Positions 44,129 through 53,224 of a DNA stretch of 64,000 nt are shown piece after piece (the first letter of the stretch is position 1; each line of letters opens with the position of its first letter). The DNA comes from an uncultured Eubacteriales bacterium (GTDB lineage Bacteria > Bacillota > Clostridia > Christensenellales > CAG-138): positions 1 through 64,000 of the forward strand of contig CADACQ010000001.1 in NCBI GenBank assembly GCA_902786465.1. The letters run 5' to 3'. A model generated the notes under the pieces. The model saw nothing but the letters and a program-made list of their open reading frames with translations, had not been told where the DNA came from and made no database searches. The position numbers and the translations under genes were made by a program.

Positions 44129-45175
44129 ATGGAGACTCAAAACACCTCTAAAAAAATACGCGGTCTGAAGATTGCTTTGATCGTACTGGCAGTCCTGGCA
44201 GTGCTGGTGCTGATCGCCGTCATCTACGGCGCCAGTCTGTGGAACAGCATCCGGCAAGGCCTGATACCGACCGTTCAGAATCCGGATCGGGAATCCGTGG
44301 CCAACCTGGCCACGCCCTCCGCTGAGCTCTTCGACGAAGCTTTGCGGACCGACATCGACTACTACGAGACCGGCGAGATCCAGGAAGTGCCCATCTACGA
44401 GCAGGCCAAGATCGACAAATACACCATCTCCATGGCCGTGGTGGTTCAGCAGGGGAAGATCGATTCAGAGCCCCGGCAGACGGACATGATCTTCCTGGTG
44501 TCCTATAACCAGCTGCAGCAGAAGCTCTCCATCGTGGCCCTGCCCCGGGACATGCTCCTGCCCACCCATGACTATGGCTGGAAGCGCGTGGGCACCATCT
44601 ACGCTGCCGGCGGCATGGGCTTGCTGATCAACACGATCAACGACTGCTTTAATCTGGGCATCCAGAATTACGTGTATACCGGGACAGAAGAATTAGCTGC
44701 TCTGACGGATGTAGTTAAGGGCGTGCCCGCCACGCTGACCGACTCTGAAGCTGCTTATCTTCATGAAAAAACTGGGGCAAATCTATCTGCGGGAACCCAT
44801 CTTTTGAGTGGCGAACAAGCGGTCTGCTATCTTTCAGACAGGGTTTCAGACGCCAAGGGAGATCTGGGCAGAGCCGAAAAGCAGCTGGCGCTTATCTATG
44901 ACACCTTCTGGTATCTGACCGATAATTTCGATCGGGAAACCTTGTTCCCCCTGTTTTATAAAGCGTTCAACGCCGTTCGGACCAATCTGGATTGGGAAAC
45001 CTTGTCTGGATTGGCCTACGAAATCGCCGTAGCGGAAGACTTGACCGTCGCTACGATTCGTCTGCCCTTCGAAGACGCCTACAGCGAGATTGCTCTGGAC
45101 GGCGCCTACGCCATCCTGCCGGAGATCGAGAAGAACAAGATCCTGCTCCAGCAGGTGTTGTTCGGAAAGGAATGA
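44129..45175 (+). CDS. LCP family protein, divergent
   Basis: 348 residues from the ATG at 44129 (AAAAAGGAG). Membrane helix at 14-34, then a spacer and the LCP domain (about 90-265): TDMIFLVSYN, LSIVALPRDMLL, KRVGTIYAAGG, LLSGEQAVCYLSDR and DLGRAEKQLALI. The strand SIVALPRD with the Arg-Asp pair is kept, but the RxxR-type segment is less regular than in the LCP protein at 18.9 kb. It probably attaches one of the flanking polymers to peptidoglycan. It is co-transcribed with the NAGPA gene, 30 bp after it. Confidence 0.88.
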   Translation: METQNTSKKIRGLKIALIVLAVLAVLVLIAVIYGASLWNSIRQGLIPTVQNPDRESVANLATPSAELFDEALRTDIDYYETGEIQEVPIYEQAKIDKYTISMAVVVQQGKIDSEPRQTDMIFLVSYNQLQQKLSIVALPRDMLLPTHDYGWKRVGTIYAAGGMGLLINTINDCFNLGIQNYVYTGTEELAALTDVVKGVPATLTDSEAAYLHEKTGANLSAGTHLLSGEQAVCYLSDRVSDAKGDLGRAEKQLALIYDTFWYLTDNFDRETLFPLFYKAFNAVRTNLDWETLSGLAYEIAVAEDLTVATIRLPFEDAYSEIALDGAYAILPEIEKNKILLQQVLFGKE

Positions 45176-45215
45176 ATCGATTCTTTGATCGACGGCGCTC
45201 ATGATTTATGATACG

Positions 45216-45248
45216 AAAAGGGGGTTGACGACATGTCAACCCCCTTTT
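45216..45248. terminator. Bidirectional terminator between the LCP gene and rmlC
   Basis: 14-bp perfect stem AAAAGGGGGTTGAC/GTCAACCCCCTTTT (45216-45229 and 45235-45248), with A/T runs on both sides. It ends both the plus-strand pair and the minus-strand rhamnose operon. Confidence 0.9.
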
Positions 45249-45342
45249 GGCTCATCGCACATCTTGCTTCGATCGATTCTGATCGTCATCCTGTTCTGTG
45301 GTTCTGCACCCACACAAAACGCTGAACCAGGGATCACCAGAA

Positions 45343-45942
45343 TCAAAACATATGGTGAATACCCTGCCAGAGCTGATCCCTCTCGCTCAACGCCAAAGGA
45401 ATGCCGTCCACCATATACCCTTTCGCGCTTGCCGTTCCCGCATAAGACCCCGTTAGTTTAGGCCAAACAATGCCTATCTCGGGGTCATTCCACGCTAAGC
45501 CGCCTTCGTCGTTGGGGTGGTAGAAATCGTCGCACTTATAGCAGAACTCAGCTGTATCAGAAAGCACCAAATAACCGTGAGCAAAGCCCCGCGGAACGAG
45601 ATACTGCTTCTTGTTCTCTTCACTTAGTATTTCCCCATGCCATCTGCCATAGGTCTTACTGCCTGGCCGTATATCCACCGCCACGTCGAAGACCTCGCCT
45701 CGGATCACCCGCACCAGCTTCGTCTGTGGGTACTGCTTCTGAAAATGGAGCCCGCGGAGGACGCCTTTGGTGCTCATGCTCTGGTTGTCCTGTACGAAGG
45801 TGATGTCGAATCCGGCCTCCGCCATATCTCGCTGGCTGTACGTCTCCATAAAATATCCCCGGCTGTCGCCGTGAACTGCAGGCGTGATAAGGCACAGGCC
45901 CTCAATCCCATCAAGATTCTTCTGTACCGTGATCTGTCCCAT
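45343..45942 (-). CDS. rmlC: dTDP-4-dehydrorhamnose 3,5-epimerase
   Basis: 199 residues. RmlC features: DSRGYFMETYS, FVQDNQSMSTKGVLRGLHFQ, the His/Asp catalytic region, and the barrel-closing VPRGFAHGYLVLSDTAEFCYKC. It epimerises C3 and C5 of the 4-keto intermediate in dTDP-L-rhamnose synthesis. It is the last gene of the rmlA-B-D-C set, one base after rmlD. Confidence 0.97.
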   Translation of the reverse strand: MGQITVQKNLDGIEGLCLITPAVHGDSRGYFMETYSQRDMAEAGFDITFVQDNQSMSTKGVLRGLHFQKQYPQTKLVRVIRGEVFDVAVDIRPGSKTYGRWHGEILSEENKKQYLVPRGFAHGYLVLSDTAEFCYKCDDFYHPNDEGGLAWNDPEIGIVWPKLTGSYAGTASAKGYMVDGIPLALSERDQLWQGIHHMF

Positions 45943-45943
45943 A

Positions 45944-46858
45944 TTACAGTTTTGCCTCCTTTAGATACCTGCTGACTGCGTCCTGCCAGATCGGGAGGGA
46001 TTTGAACCCAGCTTCGATCAGCTTGCTTTTATCCAAGCGGCTGTTGAACGGACGCGCCGCCATGCTCAGTCCATACTCCGCCGTGGTCACAGGAACCACC
46101 TTCGTTTTAAGCCCGCACTGCCGATAGATCTCGCAGCAAAAGTCGTACCAGCTGATATAGCCCCCCTCGTTGGTGGCGTGATAGTAACCATACTTTTCCG
46201 TCTCGATCATATCCGCCAGCAGCCTGGCAAGATCGAAGGTGTAGGTAGGCGTGCCGATCTGATCGTTCACCACCCGCACCGTATCGTGAGTCTTGCCCAC
46301 GTTAATCATGGTCTTAACGAAGTTTTTGCCATTGAGGCCGAAAACCCAGGCGATGCGCACGATGAAGAACCGGTCCAGGATATCGCTGACCGCCTGCTCC
46401 CCCGCTAACTTCGTCTGCCCGTAGAAATTCAACGGAGCGTAATCCCTGTCGTCCGGCTGCCAGGGGCGCTGGCCCTTGCCGTCGAACACATAATCGGTGG
46501 AGAGATAGAGCATTTTAGCGTCCACTGCTTTTGCCGCTTCCGCCATATAGCGCGTCCCCAAATGGTTGATGGCCTCGACCTTCGGTTTATTTTTCTCATC
46601 CTCGGCAGCGTCCACGGCCGTCCACGCAGCGCAGTGGATGATGGCGTCCGGCCCAATCCCGGCGATCACTTTATGGACTGCCGCTTGATCCGTGATGTCC
46701 AGCTGCACATACGATGCCTCCGTCACTGCGGAACCGTCAGCCACGCCGCTGTAGGAAGACTGGATATCGCTTCCGATCACAGCGTGCCCCCGCCCCGCCA
46801 GTTCATTCACGCAGTCGTGTCCCAGCTGACCGCCGACGCCCGTTACCAACACCTTCAT
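45944..46858 (-). CDS. rmlD: dTDP-4-dehydrorhamnose reductase
   Basis: 304 residues. SDR with VTGVGGQLGHDC (4-15), STDYVFDG and the catalytic YGQTKLAGE. It reduces the keto-rhamnose at C4 using NAD(P)H to give dTDP-L-rhamnose. It lies between rmlB and rmlC with short gaps. Confidence 0.97.
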   Translation of the reverse strand: MKVLVTGVGGQLGHDCVNELAGRGHAVIGSDIQSSYSGVADGSAVTEASYVQLDITDQAAVHKVIAGIGPDAIIHCAAWTAVDAAEDEKNKPKVEAINHLGTRYMAEAAKAVDAKMLYLSTDYVFDGKGQRPWQPDDRDYAPLNFYGQTKLAGEQAVSDILDRFFIVRIAWVFGLNGKNFVKTMINVGKTHDTVRVVNDQIGTPTYTFDLARLLADMIETEKYGYYHATNEGGYISWYDFCCEIYRQCGLKTKVVPVTTAEYGLSMAARPFNSRLDKSKLIEAGFKSLPIWQDAVSRYLKEAKL

Positions 46859-46864
46859 CTTCCG

Positions 46865-47929
46865 TTACCTGTTCTTATACATCTCGTCGTAGTAGCGTTT
46901 GTATGCGCCGGATGTGACCTGATCCATCCAGGCCTCGTTCTCCAGATACCAGTCGATGGTCTTCACGATGCCCACCTCAAAAGGTGTTTCCGGATACCAA
47001 CCCAGGTCCGCCTTGATCTTGCTGGGATCGATACCATACCGCCGGTCGTGGCCCAGCCGATCCTCCACATGCTTGATCAACGCCTCAGAGATGCCTTCAT
47101 CCTTCAGCCGGTCATGGAGCTGCTCAATGATGGTCTTCACGATGAAGATGTTGGGGCGTTCGTTGTGGCCGCCTACGTTATAGACCTCGCCGCTCTTTCC
47201 GCCGCTCGCTACCATGTCGATGGCCTTGCAGTGATCCTCCACATACAGCCAGTCTCGAACCTGCATGCCGTCCCCGTATACAGGGAGCTGTTTATGCTGT
47301 TTCACGTTGTTGATCATCAGCGGGATCAGCTTCTCCGGGAACTGGTAGGGTCCGTAGTTGTTGCTGCAGCGGGTGATGTTGATGGGCATGCCATAGGTGT
47401 CATGGAACGCCTGAACGAAATGATCCGCCGAGGCCTTCGAAGAACTATAGGGACTGTGAGGATTGATAGGCGTCGTTTCCATAAAGAAGCCTTCCGGACC
47501 AAGGGCGCCATAGACCTCGTCCGTGCTGACCTGCAGATACTTCCTGCCTTCCTTCCAGGTCTTCTTCTCGGGATCGTACCAGGCTTCCTTCGCCCGCTGA
47601 AGCAGGTTCACCGTGCCCATCACGTTGGTCTGGACGAAGATCTCCGGGTTGGCGATGGACCGGTCCACATGGCTTTCTGCCGCAAAGTTGATCACGTAGT
47701 CGAAATCATACTTCTCGAACAGGTCTGCCACCAGCCCCCTGTCGCAGATATCCCCCTGGACGAACACATGGCGCGGATCGCCTTCCACGCCCTTTAGATT
47801 CTCCAGGTTGCCCGCATAGGTCAGCTTGTCCAGATTGACCAGCAAGATATCCTCATGCTTTTTCAGCATATAGTAAACGAAATTAGAGCCGATAAATCCG
47901 GCACAGCCGGTGATCAGATACTTCTTCAT
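46865..47929 (-). CDS. rmlB: dTDP-glucose 4,6-dehydratase
   Basis: 354 residues. SDR with ITGCAGFIGSNFV (6-18), the catalytic STDEVYG and YSSSKASAD, and RCSNNYGPYQFPEKLIP, as in RmlB. It converts dTDP-glucose to the 4-keto-6-deoxy intermediate. Three bases separate it from rmlA. Confidence 0.98.
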   Translation of the reverse strand: MKKYLITGCAGFIGSNFVYYMLKKHEDILLVNLDKLTYAGNLENLKGVEGDPRHVFVQGDICDRGLVADLFEKYDFDYVINFAAESHVDRSIANPEIFVQTNVMGTVNLLQRAKEAWYDPEKKTWKEGRKYLQVSTDEVYGALGPEGFFMETTPINPHSPYSSSKASADHFVQAFHDTYGMPINITRCSNNYGPYQFPEKLIPLMINNVKQHKQLPVYGDGMQVRDWLYVEDHCKAIDMVASGGKSGEVYNVGGHNERPNIFIVKTIIEQLHDRLKDEGISEALIKHVEDRLGHDRRYGIDPSKIKADLGWYPETPFEVGIVKTIDWYLENEAWMDQVTSGAYKRYYDEMYKNR

Positions 47930-47932
47930 GAT

Positions 47933-48820
47933 TCAATACCTTACCTTTCCTTCCGCCACCGCTTTAAGGTGTGCGCCGTAGGGCGATTTGCCATACCGTT
48001 TTGCAGATTCCACCAGCTTCTGTCGGTCGATCCACCCATTGATATAGCCGATCTCCTCCGGTGCCGAGATGGTGATGCCCTGCCGCTTGGAGATCATCTG
48101 CACAAACTCCGCTGCATCCACCAGGCTGTCCATGGTTCCCGTATCCAGCCAGGCAAAGCCCCGACCAAGGAGCTGAACGTCCAGCAGATCGTCCTTCAGA
48201 TACATCTCGTTGAGGGTGGTGATCTCCAGCTCCCCCCGTGCCGATGGCTTAACCAAATTCGCTCTATCACTGACGCCCGCCGGATAGAAGTATAGTCCGG
48301 TCACCGCATAGTTGCTCTTGGGCGCCTTCGGTTTCTCCTCGATGCTGGTAGCTTTCCCATTCTCATCGAAAGCCACCACGCCGAACCGCTCCGGGTCGTT
48401 GACATAGTATCCGAACACGGTGGCACGCCGGTTCTCCTCTGCGTTTTCCACGGCAGCCCGAAGAAGCTTCCTGAATCCGTTCCCGTAAAAGATGTTGTCG
48501 CCCAGTACCATAGCCCCTGCTTCTCCATTCAGAAACGTCTCTCCCAGGATGAACGCCTGGGCCAAGCCGTCCGGGCTGGGCTGCACCTTGTAGCTCAGCT
48601 TCACGCCGAATTGGGATCCATCTCCCAACAGCGCTTCGAATCGAGGCGTATCGTCTGGTGTACTGATGATCAAAATCTCATGTATCCCTGCCAGCATCAG
48701 CGTGGACAAAGGATAGTAGATCATCGGCTTGTCGTACACAGGCAACAGCTGCTTGCTGGTCACCATGGTGAGTGGATACAAGCGGGTCCCGGCCCCGCCG
48801 GCCAAGATGATGCCTTTCAT
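47933..48820 (-). CDS. rmlA: Glucose-1-phosphate thymidylyltransferase
   Basis: 295 residues. [14 protein letters not shown] (5-18), [16 protein letters not shown] and VLGDNIFYG are the RmlA signatures. It makes dTDP-glucose from dTTP and glucose-1-P. The 119-bp gap upstream has no clear promoter, so it is probably read from the GT4 gene above. The GT2 enzyme at 55.9 kb is a candidate user of the rhamnose. Confidence 0.98.
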   Translation of the reverse strand: MKGIILAGGAGTRLYPLTMVTSKQLLPVYDKPMIYYPLSTLMLAGIHEILIISTPDDTPRFEALLGDGSQFGVKLSYKVQPSPDGLAQAFILGETFLNGEAGAMVLGDNIFYGNGFRKLLRAAVENAEENRRATVFGYYVNDPERFGVVAFDENGKATSIEEKPKAPKSNYAVTGLYFYPAGVSDRANLVKPSARGELEITTLNEMYLKDDLLDVQLLGRGFAWLDTGTMDSLVDAAEFVQMISKRQGITISAPEEIGYINGWIDRQKLVESAKRYGKSPYGAHLKAVAEGKVRY

Positions 48821-48939
48821 GCTTCAGTCTCCTTTTCTCTGGTGAATATGGACCTAAACTGCAACTATCAGCCTTTCAGAATTCTATCTTCTTCGCCTTT
48901 TTCTTCCATATGTCCGGTTGCCGCCCGGCAATGCGCTTT

Positions 48940-50178
48940 TCATCGTTTTGCCTCTTCAGAAATAGCTGCAATAAACTTTTCTGCCAGATGCCTATACGTG
49001 AAATGCTTCAAAACAGCATCGATCCCATTCTGTCCCATCTGTTTTCTTTCATCTGGAGCAAGGCGTTTGATCTGCAGAATGGCGCGCACGACCCGGTCCG
49101 TATCCATGGGATCGCATTCGATACCGCATTTATATATGCTGACCGGTGTTTGCGGCGCATTAAAAGCGCATATAACGGGAATGCCAGCCATCATGGAGTC
49201 GTACATCTTGTTCAGGCACAAACCAAACCGATACAATGGCGATGGCATCCCGGTCATATACGAGCAATCAAATTTTCTGACAAGAGTCGGCACTGCTTTC
49301 TTGCTGACCGAGGGCAGAAAAAACGCATTATCAATCTTCTCGTCTATCGCTCTTTGGACCAGCCTCTTTTTCTCGACCCCCTCGCCAACAAAAGCAAAAA
49401 TGATATCTTTATCTACTTTCCTGCACTTTTCAGCCACGTCCAGACAATTGTCCAGAGCATTCGACAAGGCGTGTCCGCCGAAATAACCTACGATAAACTT
49501 GTCTTTATGATCCGCAAAGAAACGCTTGTGCTCATCGGGAATGTCATCCGCAAAAGCCCATTCCTCTTCCACGACCCCGTTCTGGATATTGACGAACTTT
49601 TCTGGGTCAAGCCCATGTTCGACCATGTATGCTTTTGAATACGGTGCAAGCGCTACGCATTTATCGCAATGCCTGTATGCCGAATTCTCAGCGATCTGCA
49701 TGGCAATGACGAAAGGATGTTTCTTTGACATACCACCGACTTCGTATAGCGTCGCCGGCCACATGTCGTGAACTTCGTGAACATACTTTGCTCTTGCTAT
49801 TTTTGCAATCCTTTGCGCGGGATATGTGTCCAAGGGATATGTTGAAGAAGCGATGACAATGTTCGGCTCCCATTTTTCGGCAATCTGCCGGGCATGCGTC
49901 AGAAGTTTTCTGACGAATCTCTCCATGGTGACTGCTCTCTTTACCCCGTTGCCTTCATACCGGCCTGCTTTTATCCAAACATACTCGATGCCGTCTATGG
50001 TTTCGGATTGAAAATCCTCGTTTACATTGGGGTTTTTTCTTCTCAGATGCGAAAAATCGCCAGCTATGATCGTTACCTTGTGCCCCATTCTCACCCACTC
50101 ACGAGAAAGGTAGTACGGTCTGAACTCCATGCCCATTTCCGGGGAGCCAGCATAGTGCTCAAGATACAAAATATTCAT
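48940..50178 (-). CDS. Family 4 glycosyltransferase, WbuB-like
   Basis: 412 residues from the ATG at 50178 (AAAGGA six bases before), overlapping the upstream gene by four bases. GT-B fold with ILYLEHYAGSPEMGMEFRPYYLSREW, VIASSTYPLDTYPAQ, HEVHDMWP, FGGHALSNALDNCLDVA and YRFGLCLNKMYDSMMAGIPVI. It adds a sugar to the second repeat unit. Its place right after the PglC-like initiating enzyme suggests that it adds the second sugar. Confidence 0.93.
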   Translation of the reverse strand: MNILYLEHYAGSPEMGMEFRPYYLSREWVRMGHKVTIIAGDFSHLRRKNPNVNEDFQSETIDGIEYVWIKAGRYEGNGVKRAVTMERFVRKLLTHARQIAEKWEPNIVIASSTYPLDTYPAQRIAKIARAKYVHEVHDMWPATLYEVGGMSKKHPFVIAMQIAENSAYRHCDKCVALAPYSKAYMVEHGLDPEKFVNIQNGVVEEEWAFADDIPDEHKRFFADHKDKFIVGYFGGHALSNALDNCLDVAEKCRKVDKDIIFAFVGEGVEKKRLVQRAIDEKIDNAFFLPSVSKKAVPTLVRKFDCSYMTGMPSPLYRFGLCLNKMYDSMMAGIPVICAFNAPQTPVSIYKCGIECDPMDTDRVVRAILQIKRLAPDERKQMGQNGIDAVLKHFTYRHLAEKFIAAISEEAKR

Positions 50179-50870
50179 TTGTAATCCTTTCCGAGAACAG
50201 CAAATACCGTGCGGATCATTGTCAACACATCTCTGCAGAATCGAAATCGCCTGATTGATTCCAGATTCCATTTCATCTTGGCAGGCAGCACTTGTTCGAT
50301 ATAAACCCGATCTATGTCATCACCGGAATGAAGAAGCCGGTCTTCATCCTTATACCGGATGGATGCCTCGCTCGTTATCCCCGCGGGCATAAGGAGGGTC
50401 GCGTTGTATTCCGGTTTGTACTGCTCCACGTACTTGACGGCTTCCGGCCGCGTGCCGACGAAGCTCATGTCGCCGGCTATCACGTCGAAGACCTGGGGAA
50501 GCTCATCGAGCCGCAACCTGCGAAGCTTTGCGCCGAGCTTTGTGATTCGGGGATCTCCTCCCACTGTGACTGCCGTACCGATCTTTTCCGCGTTGTTTAC
50601 CATGGTGCGGAATTTATGGATGCGGAAATGTTTGCCATAGGTCGTCACCCGCTCCTGACGATAGAAAACGGTCCCGGGGCTGTCCAGCTTGATCATCACA
50701 GCGATAACAGCCATGGGGATAGCAAGGATCACCAAAAGGAGGATGGCAGCGGTGAAATCGAAGATACGCTTCAGAACGAGCTGTCCCCGTTTCTTATCCA
50801 ACACCTCCCAGTATGGTCGAACCTCTGGGGTTCTCATGAAGTCCGGCAGGTCTTCCCATCGCTTCAGCAT
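50175..50870 (-). CDS. Short initiating sugar transferase (PglC-like)
   Basis: 231 residues from the ATG at 50870. It is the monotopic, single re-entrant-helix form: KRIFDFTAAILLLVILAIPMAVIA (34-57), FYRQERVTTYGKHF, IHKFRTMV, RRLRLDELPQVFDV and GTRPEAVKY. It transfers a sugar-1-phosphate to undecaprenyl phosphate to start the second polymer. It overlaps the fusion gene upstream by seven bases. This is the second initiating enzyme in the window, different in type from the one at 38.6 kb. Confidence 0.95.
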   Translation of the reverse strand: MLKRWEDLPDFMRTPEVRPYWEVLDKKRGQLVLKRIFDFTAAILLLVILAIPMAVIAVMIKLDSPGTVFYRQERVTTYGKHFRIHKFRTMVNNAEKIGTAVTVGGDPRITKLGAKLRRLRLDELPQVFDVIAGDMSFVGTRPEAVKYVEQYKPEYNATLLMPAGITSEASIRYKDEDRLLHSGDDIDRVYIEQVLPAKMKWNLESIRRFRFCRDVLTMIRTVFAVLGKDYK

Positions 50871-53026
50871 TCTATCGCCTCGTTTACGACCGCTCTCAGT
50901 TTCTCGCACACATACGCCACGTCCTCGTCGCTCAGCAGCGTGTGCAGCGGAAGGGTGATCAGGTTGTGGTAGTAGTCAAAGCTGTTCGGGTAGCGCTCTA
51001 TCCCGCCGCTCATGGATCTGTACGCCGTCATCATGGGCATGGGCTTGTAGTGGACGTTGGTGGCCACGCCCTGTTCCGCCATGCCCTCGATGATCTCGTT
51101 GCGCTTGTCCGCGTCGATGCCGGGGACGCGGATGAGGTAAAGGTGATTGGAGCTGTCCATGCCGGGGACGTGATGGATCAGATGGCTGATGCCCAGCTCC
51201 TCGCACACCGCGTCGTATTTCTGCATGATCTCCACCCGCCGGTTCAGCAAGCCCAGGTACCGGTCCAACTGTCTGAGACCGATAGCCGCCATGATGTCGG
51301 TCATGTTGCACTTGTACCAGGGGCCAATGATGTCGTACTCCCAGGCGCCCAGCTTGGTCTTGGCCAGAGCGTCCTTGTTCTGGCCGTGGAGGGACAGGAG
51401 CTGATACATCTTGTAGATCTCGGCGTTCGCCACGCCGGGAATGGGCCGCCAGGCGGACGCGCCGCCTTCAGCCGTGGTAAAGTTCTTCACGGCATGGAAG
51501 GAGAAGGAGGTGAAGTCGGCGATGGCGCCTACGTATTTCCTTTCGCCGCCGACCACCCGGGACGCGCCCAAAGCGTGCGCGGCGTCGCAGACCACCGCCA
51601 CCCGGCCCAGAGCCTTCTGGATCCGGGCGGACAGATCGTTCAGCGGCGTGCCGTCGCTTTCCACGGCCCTGAAAAGGCCCTTCCTGCGCTCCACGATCTC
51701 GAAGATACGGTCGTAGTCGCAGACGATGCCGCCCAGGTCCACGGGGATGATCGCCTTCGTCCTTTCCGTGATGGCCGCCTCCAGGGCGTCATAATCCATC
51801 TCCGGCATATGGGTGATGGGATCGCCGTCCTTCTGGATATCCACGAACTTCACGGTGGCCCCGCAGTGGATGGCGGCAGAAGCGGACGCCGTATAGGAGT
51901 ACGCCGGTACGATGACCTCGTCGCCGGGGCGGATGCCCAGGATCCGAAGGTTCAGCTCCTCCGCGGCGGTAGCGCTGTTCAGGCAGACGACCCGATCCTT
52001 CCACCGTTCCTGATCCACCTCCGTGTCGATATCCGTTCTGCCCGTCTCGATATAGGCCGCCAGCCGCCGCTCCAGCAGCTTCGTGCGGGGGCCGGTGGTG
52101 ATCCAGCCGCTGTTTAAAGCGTCCACCACCTCGCCGATCTCGCTTCCCCCGATATCCGGCGGACTGAAGGGGATCTTCCGCTTCCCCTGCTTTTGCTCCG
52201 GGCCTGTGACCACGGTGCCCATGCCGGTAAACTGGTCGGCTTCGCCCACATAACCGAAGAAGCTGGAATAGTCCCTCAGCTCGATCTTTTTCTCCTGGCA
52301 GATGCGCTTGACGGCCTGGCGGGACGCCTCCGAAAGGCTGGGCTCCGTCAAAAAGACGCAGGTGATGTCGTGCTTGCCGATCTGCTCGGCCAGCTCGTCC
52401 ATTCTGTACACAGGAACACCGTCGATCAGCTTCCCGGCCGCAGCGCCGCTGGGATCGACAGCGCAGCAGACATTGAAATACACGCCGCCCTGCAGGACCC
52501 GTATGGTCTGTTCTCCCAGCTCCTCCGTGCCGACGACCAGCGCCTTGCCGGGCTTCTTCTCCGACCGCCGCCTTTCGATGACCACGATGCGATAGGAGAA
52601 GCGGATCGCCGACACAAAAATGAATTGCAGCGCCGCGCCAATGCAGTAATAGGTGATCGGCATGCGATAATAGGGGGGCTCACGAATAAAGATTACGGAG
52701 CCGATGACCTGCACAAGGCAGGACGCTAAGGACGCGCCGATGATCCGGTTGATGTCGCTGACGTCAGCATATCTCCAGAGGCCCCCGTACAACCGAAACA
52801 GGTAAAAGATCACCAGGCAGAAGCAGGTGTATACCGGAGCGAAGCGAAAATGAAAAGAGAAAAAGCGCGCGATGTTTGAAGCGCCCTGATAGGCAAAATC
52901 GTCCAAGGCGCCGCGCAGGACGAGCGCAATAAGATAGGCAAGGTTCACGGCGACGATATCCAGCAAAACGACCCAAAGATCGTCCTTCCATATCTGCTTG
53001 ATGGTTTTTATGAATCTATTCTCCAT
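50864..53026 (-). CDS. Fusion: PglF-type membrane/Rossmann domain plus DegT aminotransferase
   Basis: 720 residues. Residues 1-150 hold four membrane helices and 160-270 a CoA_binding_3-like Rossmann part (KALVVGTEELGEQTI), as at the front of the PglF/CapD/WbpM dehydratases. The SDR catalytic domain that should follow is absent; instead, from about 287, a complete DegT/DnrJ/EryC1/StrS aminotransferase begins (SGWITTGPRTKLLE, PAYSYTASASAAIHCGA, DAAHALGA with D481, and PLP Lys514 in FHAVKNFTTAEGG). The aminotransferase probably makes a 4-amino sugar such as that of UDP-bacillosamine types, but no dehydratase supplying its substrate is in the window. The ribosome site is AAGGAGG. Confidence 0.9.
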   Translation of the reverse strand: MENRFIKTIKQIWKDDLWVVLLDIVAVNLAYLIALVLRGALDDFAYQGASNIARFFSFHFRFAPVYTCFCLVIFYLFRLYGGLWRYADVSDINRIIGASLASCLVQVIGSVIFIREPPYYRMPITYYCIGAALQFIFVSAIRFSYRIVVIERRRSEKKPGKALVVGTEELGEQTIRVLQGGVYFNVCCAVDPSGAAAGKLIDGVPVYRMDELAEQIGKHDITCVFLTEPSLSEASRQAVKRICQEKKIELRDYSSFFGYVGEADQFTGMGTVVTGPEQKQGKRKIPFSPPDIGGSEIGEVVDALNSGWITTGPRTKLLERRLAAYIETGRTDIDTEVDQERWKDRVVCLNSATAAEELNLRILGIRPGDEVIVPAYSYTASASAAIHCGATVKFVDIQKDGDPITHMPEMDYDALEAAITERTKAIIPVDLGGIVCDYDRIFEIVERRKGLFRAVESDGTPLNDLSARIQKALGRVAVVCDAAHALGASRVVGGERKYVGAIADFTSFSFHAVKNFTTAEGGASAWRPIPGVANAEIYKMYQLLSLHGQNKDALAKTKLGAWEYDIIGPWYKCNMTDIMAAIGLRQLDRYLGLLNRRVEIMQKYDAVCEELGISHLIHHVPGMDSSNHLYLIRVPGIDADKRNEIIEGMAEQGVATNVHYKPMPMMTAYRSMSGGIERYPNSFDYYHNLITLPLHTLLSDEDVAYVCEKLRAVVNEAIEC

Positions 53027-53119
53027 TTTTTGTACCTGCTCCTCCTTTTCGTACCGATTTTGATCGGCACTTTTTACTTGGCGGCAGCGAGTCCTCGATC
53101 ATCGGGGCCATCCCCGTTC

Positions 53120-53154
53120 GTTTTATCTCCCGTCCCCCGCACTGTCAAAACAGT
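53120..53154 (-). promoter_or_regulatory. Possible promoter with overlapping inverted repeat
   Basis: On the minus strand TTGACA (53143-53148), 17 bp, TAAAAC (53120-53125). The -35 lies inside an inverted repeat ACTGT-TTTG-ACAGT (53141-53154). It could start the fusion-to-rmlC part of the operon. Confidence 0.4.
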
Positions 53155-53182
53155 TTTACAGAGCCAACGTCTCTTTCGTTCC

Positions 53183-53219
53183 GACCTTATCCCAACATAG
53201 GGTTTCTTGGGCTAAGGTC
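53183..53219. terminator. Inverted repeat after wzx
   Basis: Arms GACCTTATCCCAA and TTGGGCTAAGGTC (53183-53195, 53207-53219) pair over 13 bp with one mismatch. It lies right after the wzx stop. The T tract is poor for the minus strand, so it may be a processing or attenuation hairpin instead of a full terminator. Confidence 0.45.
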
Positions 53220-53224
53220 CCTTT

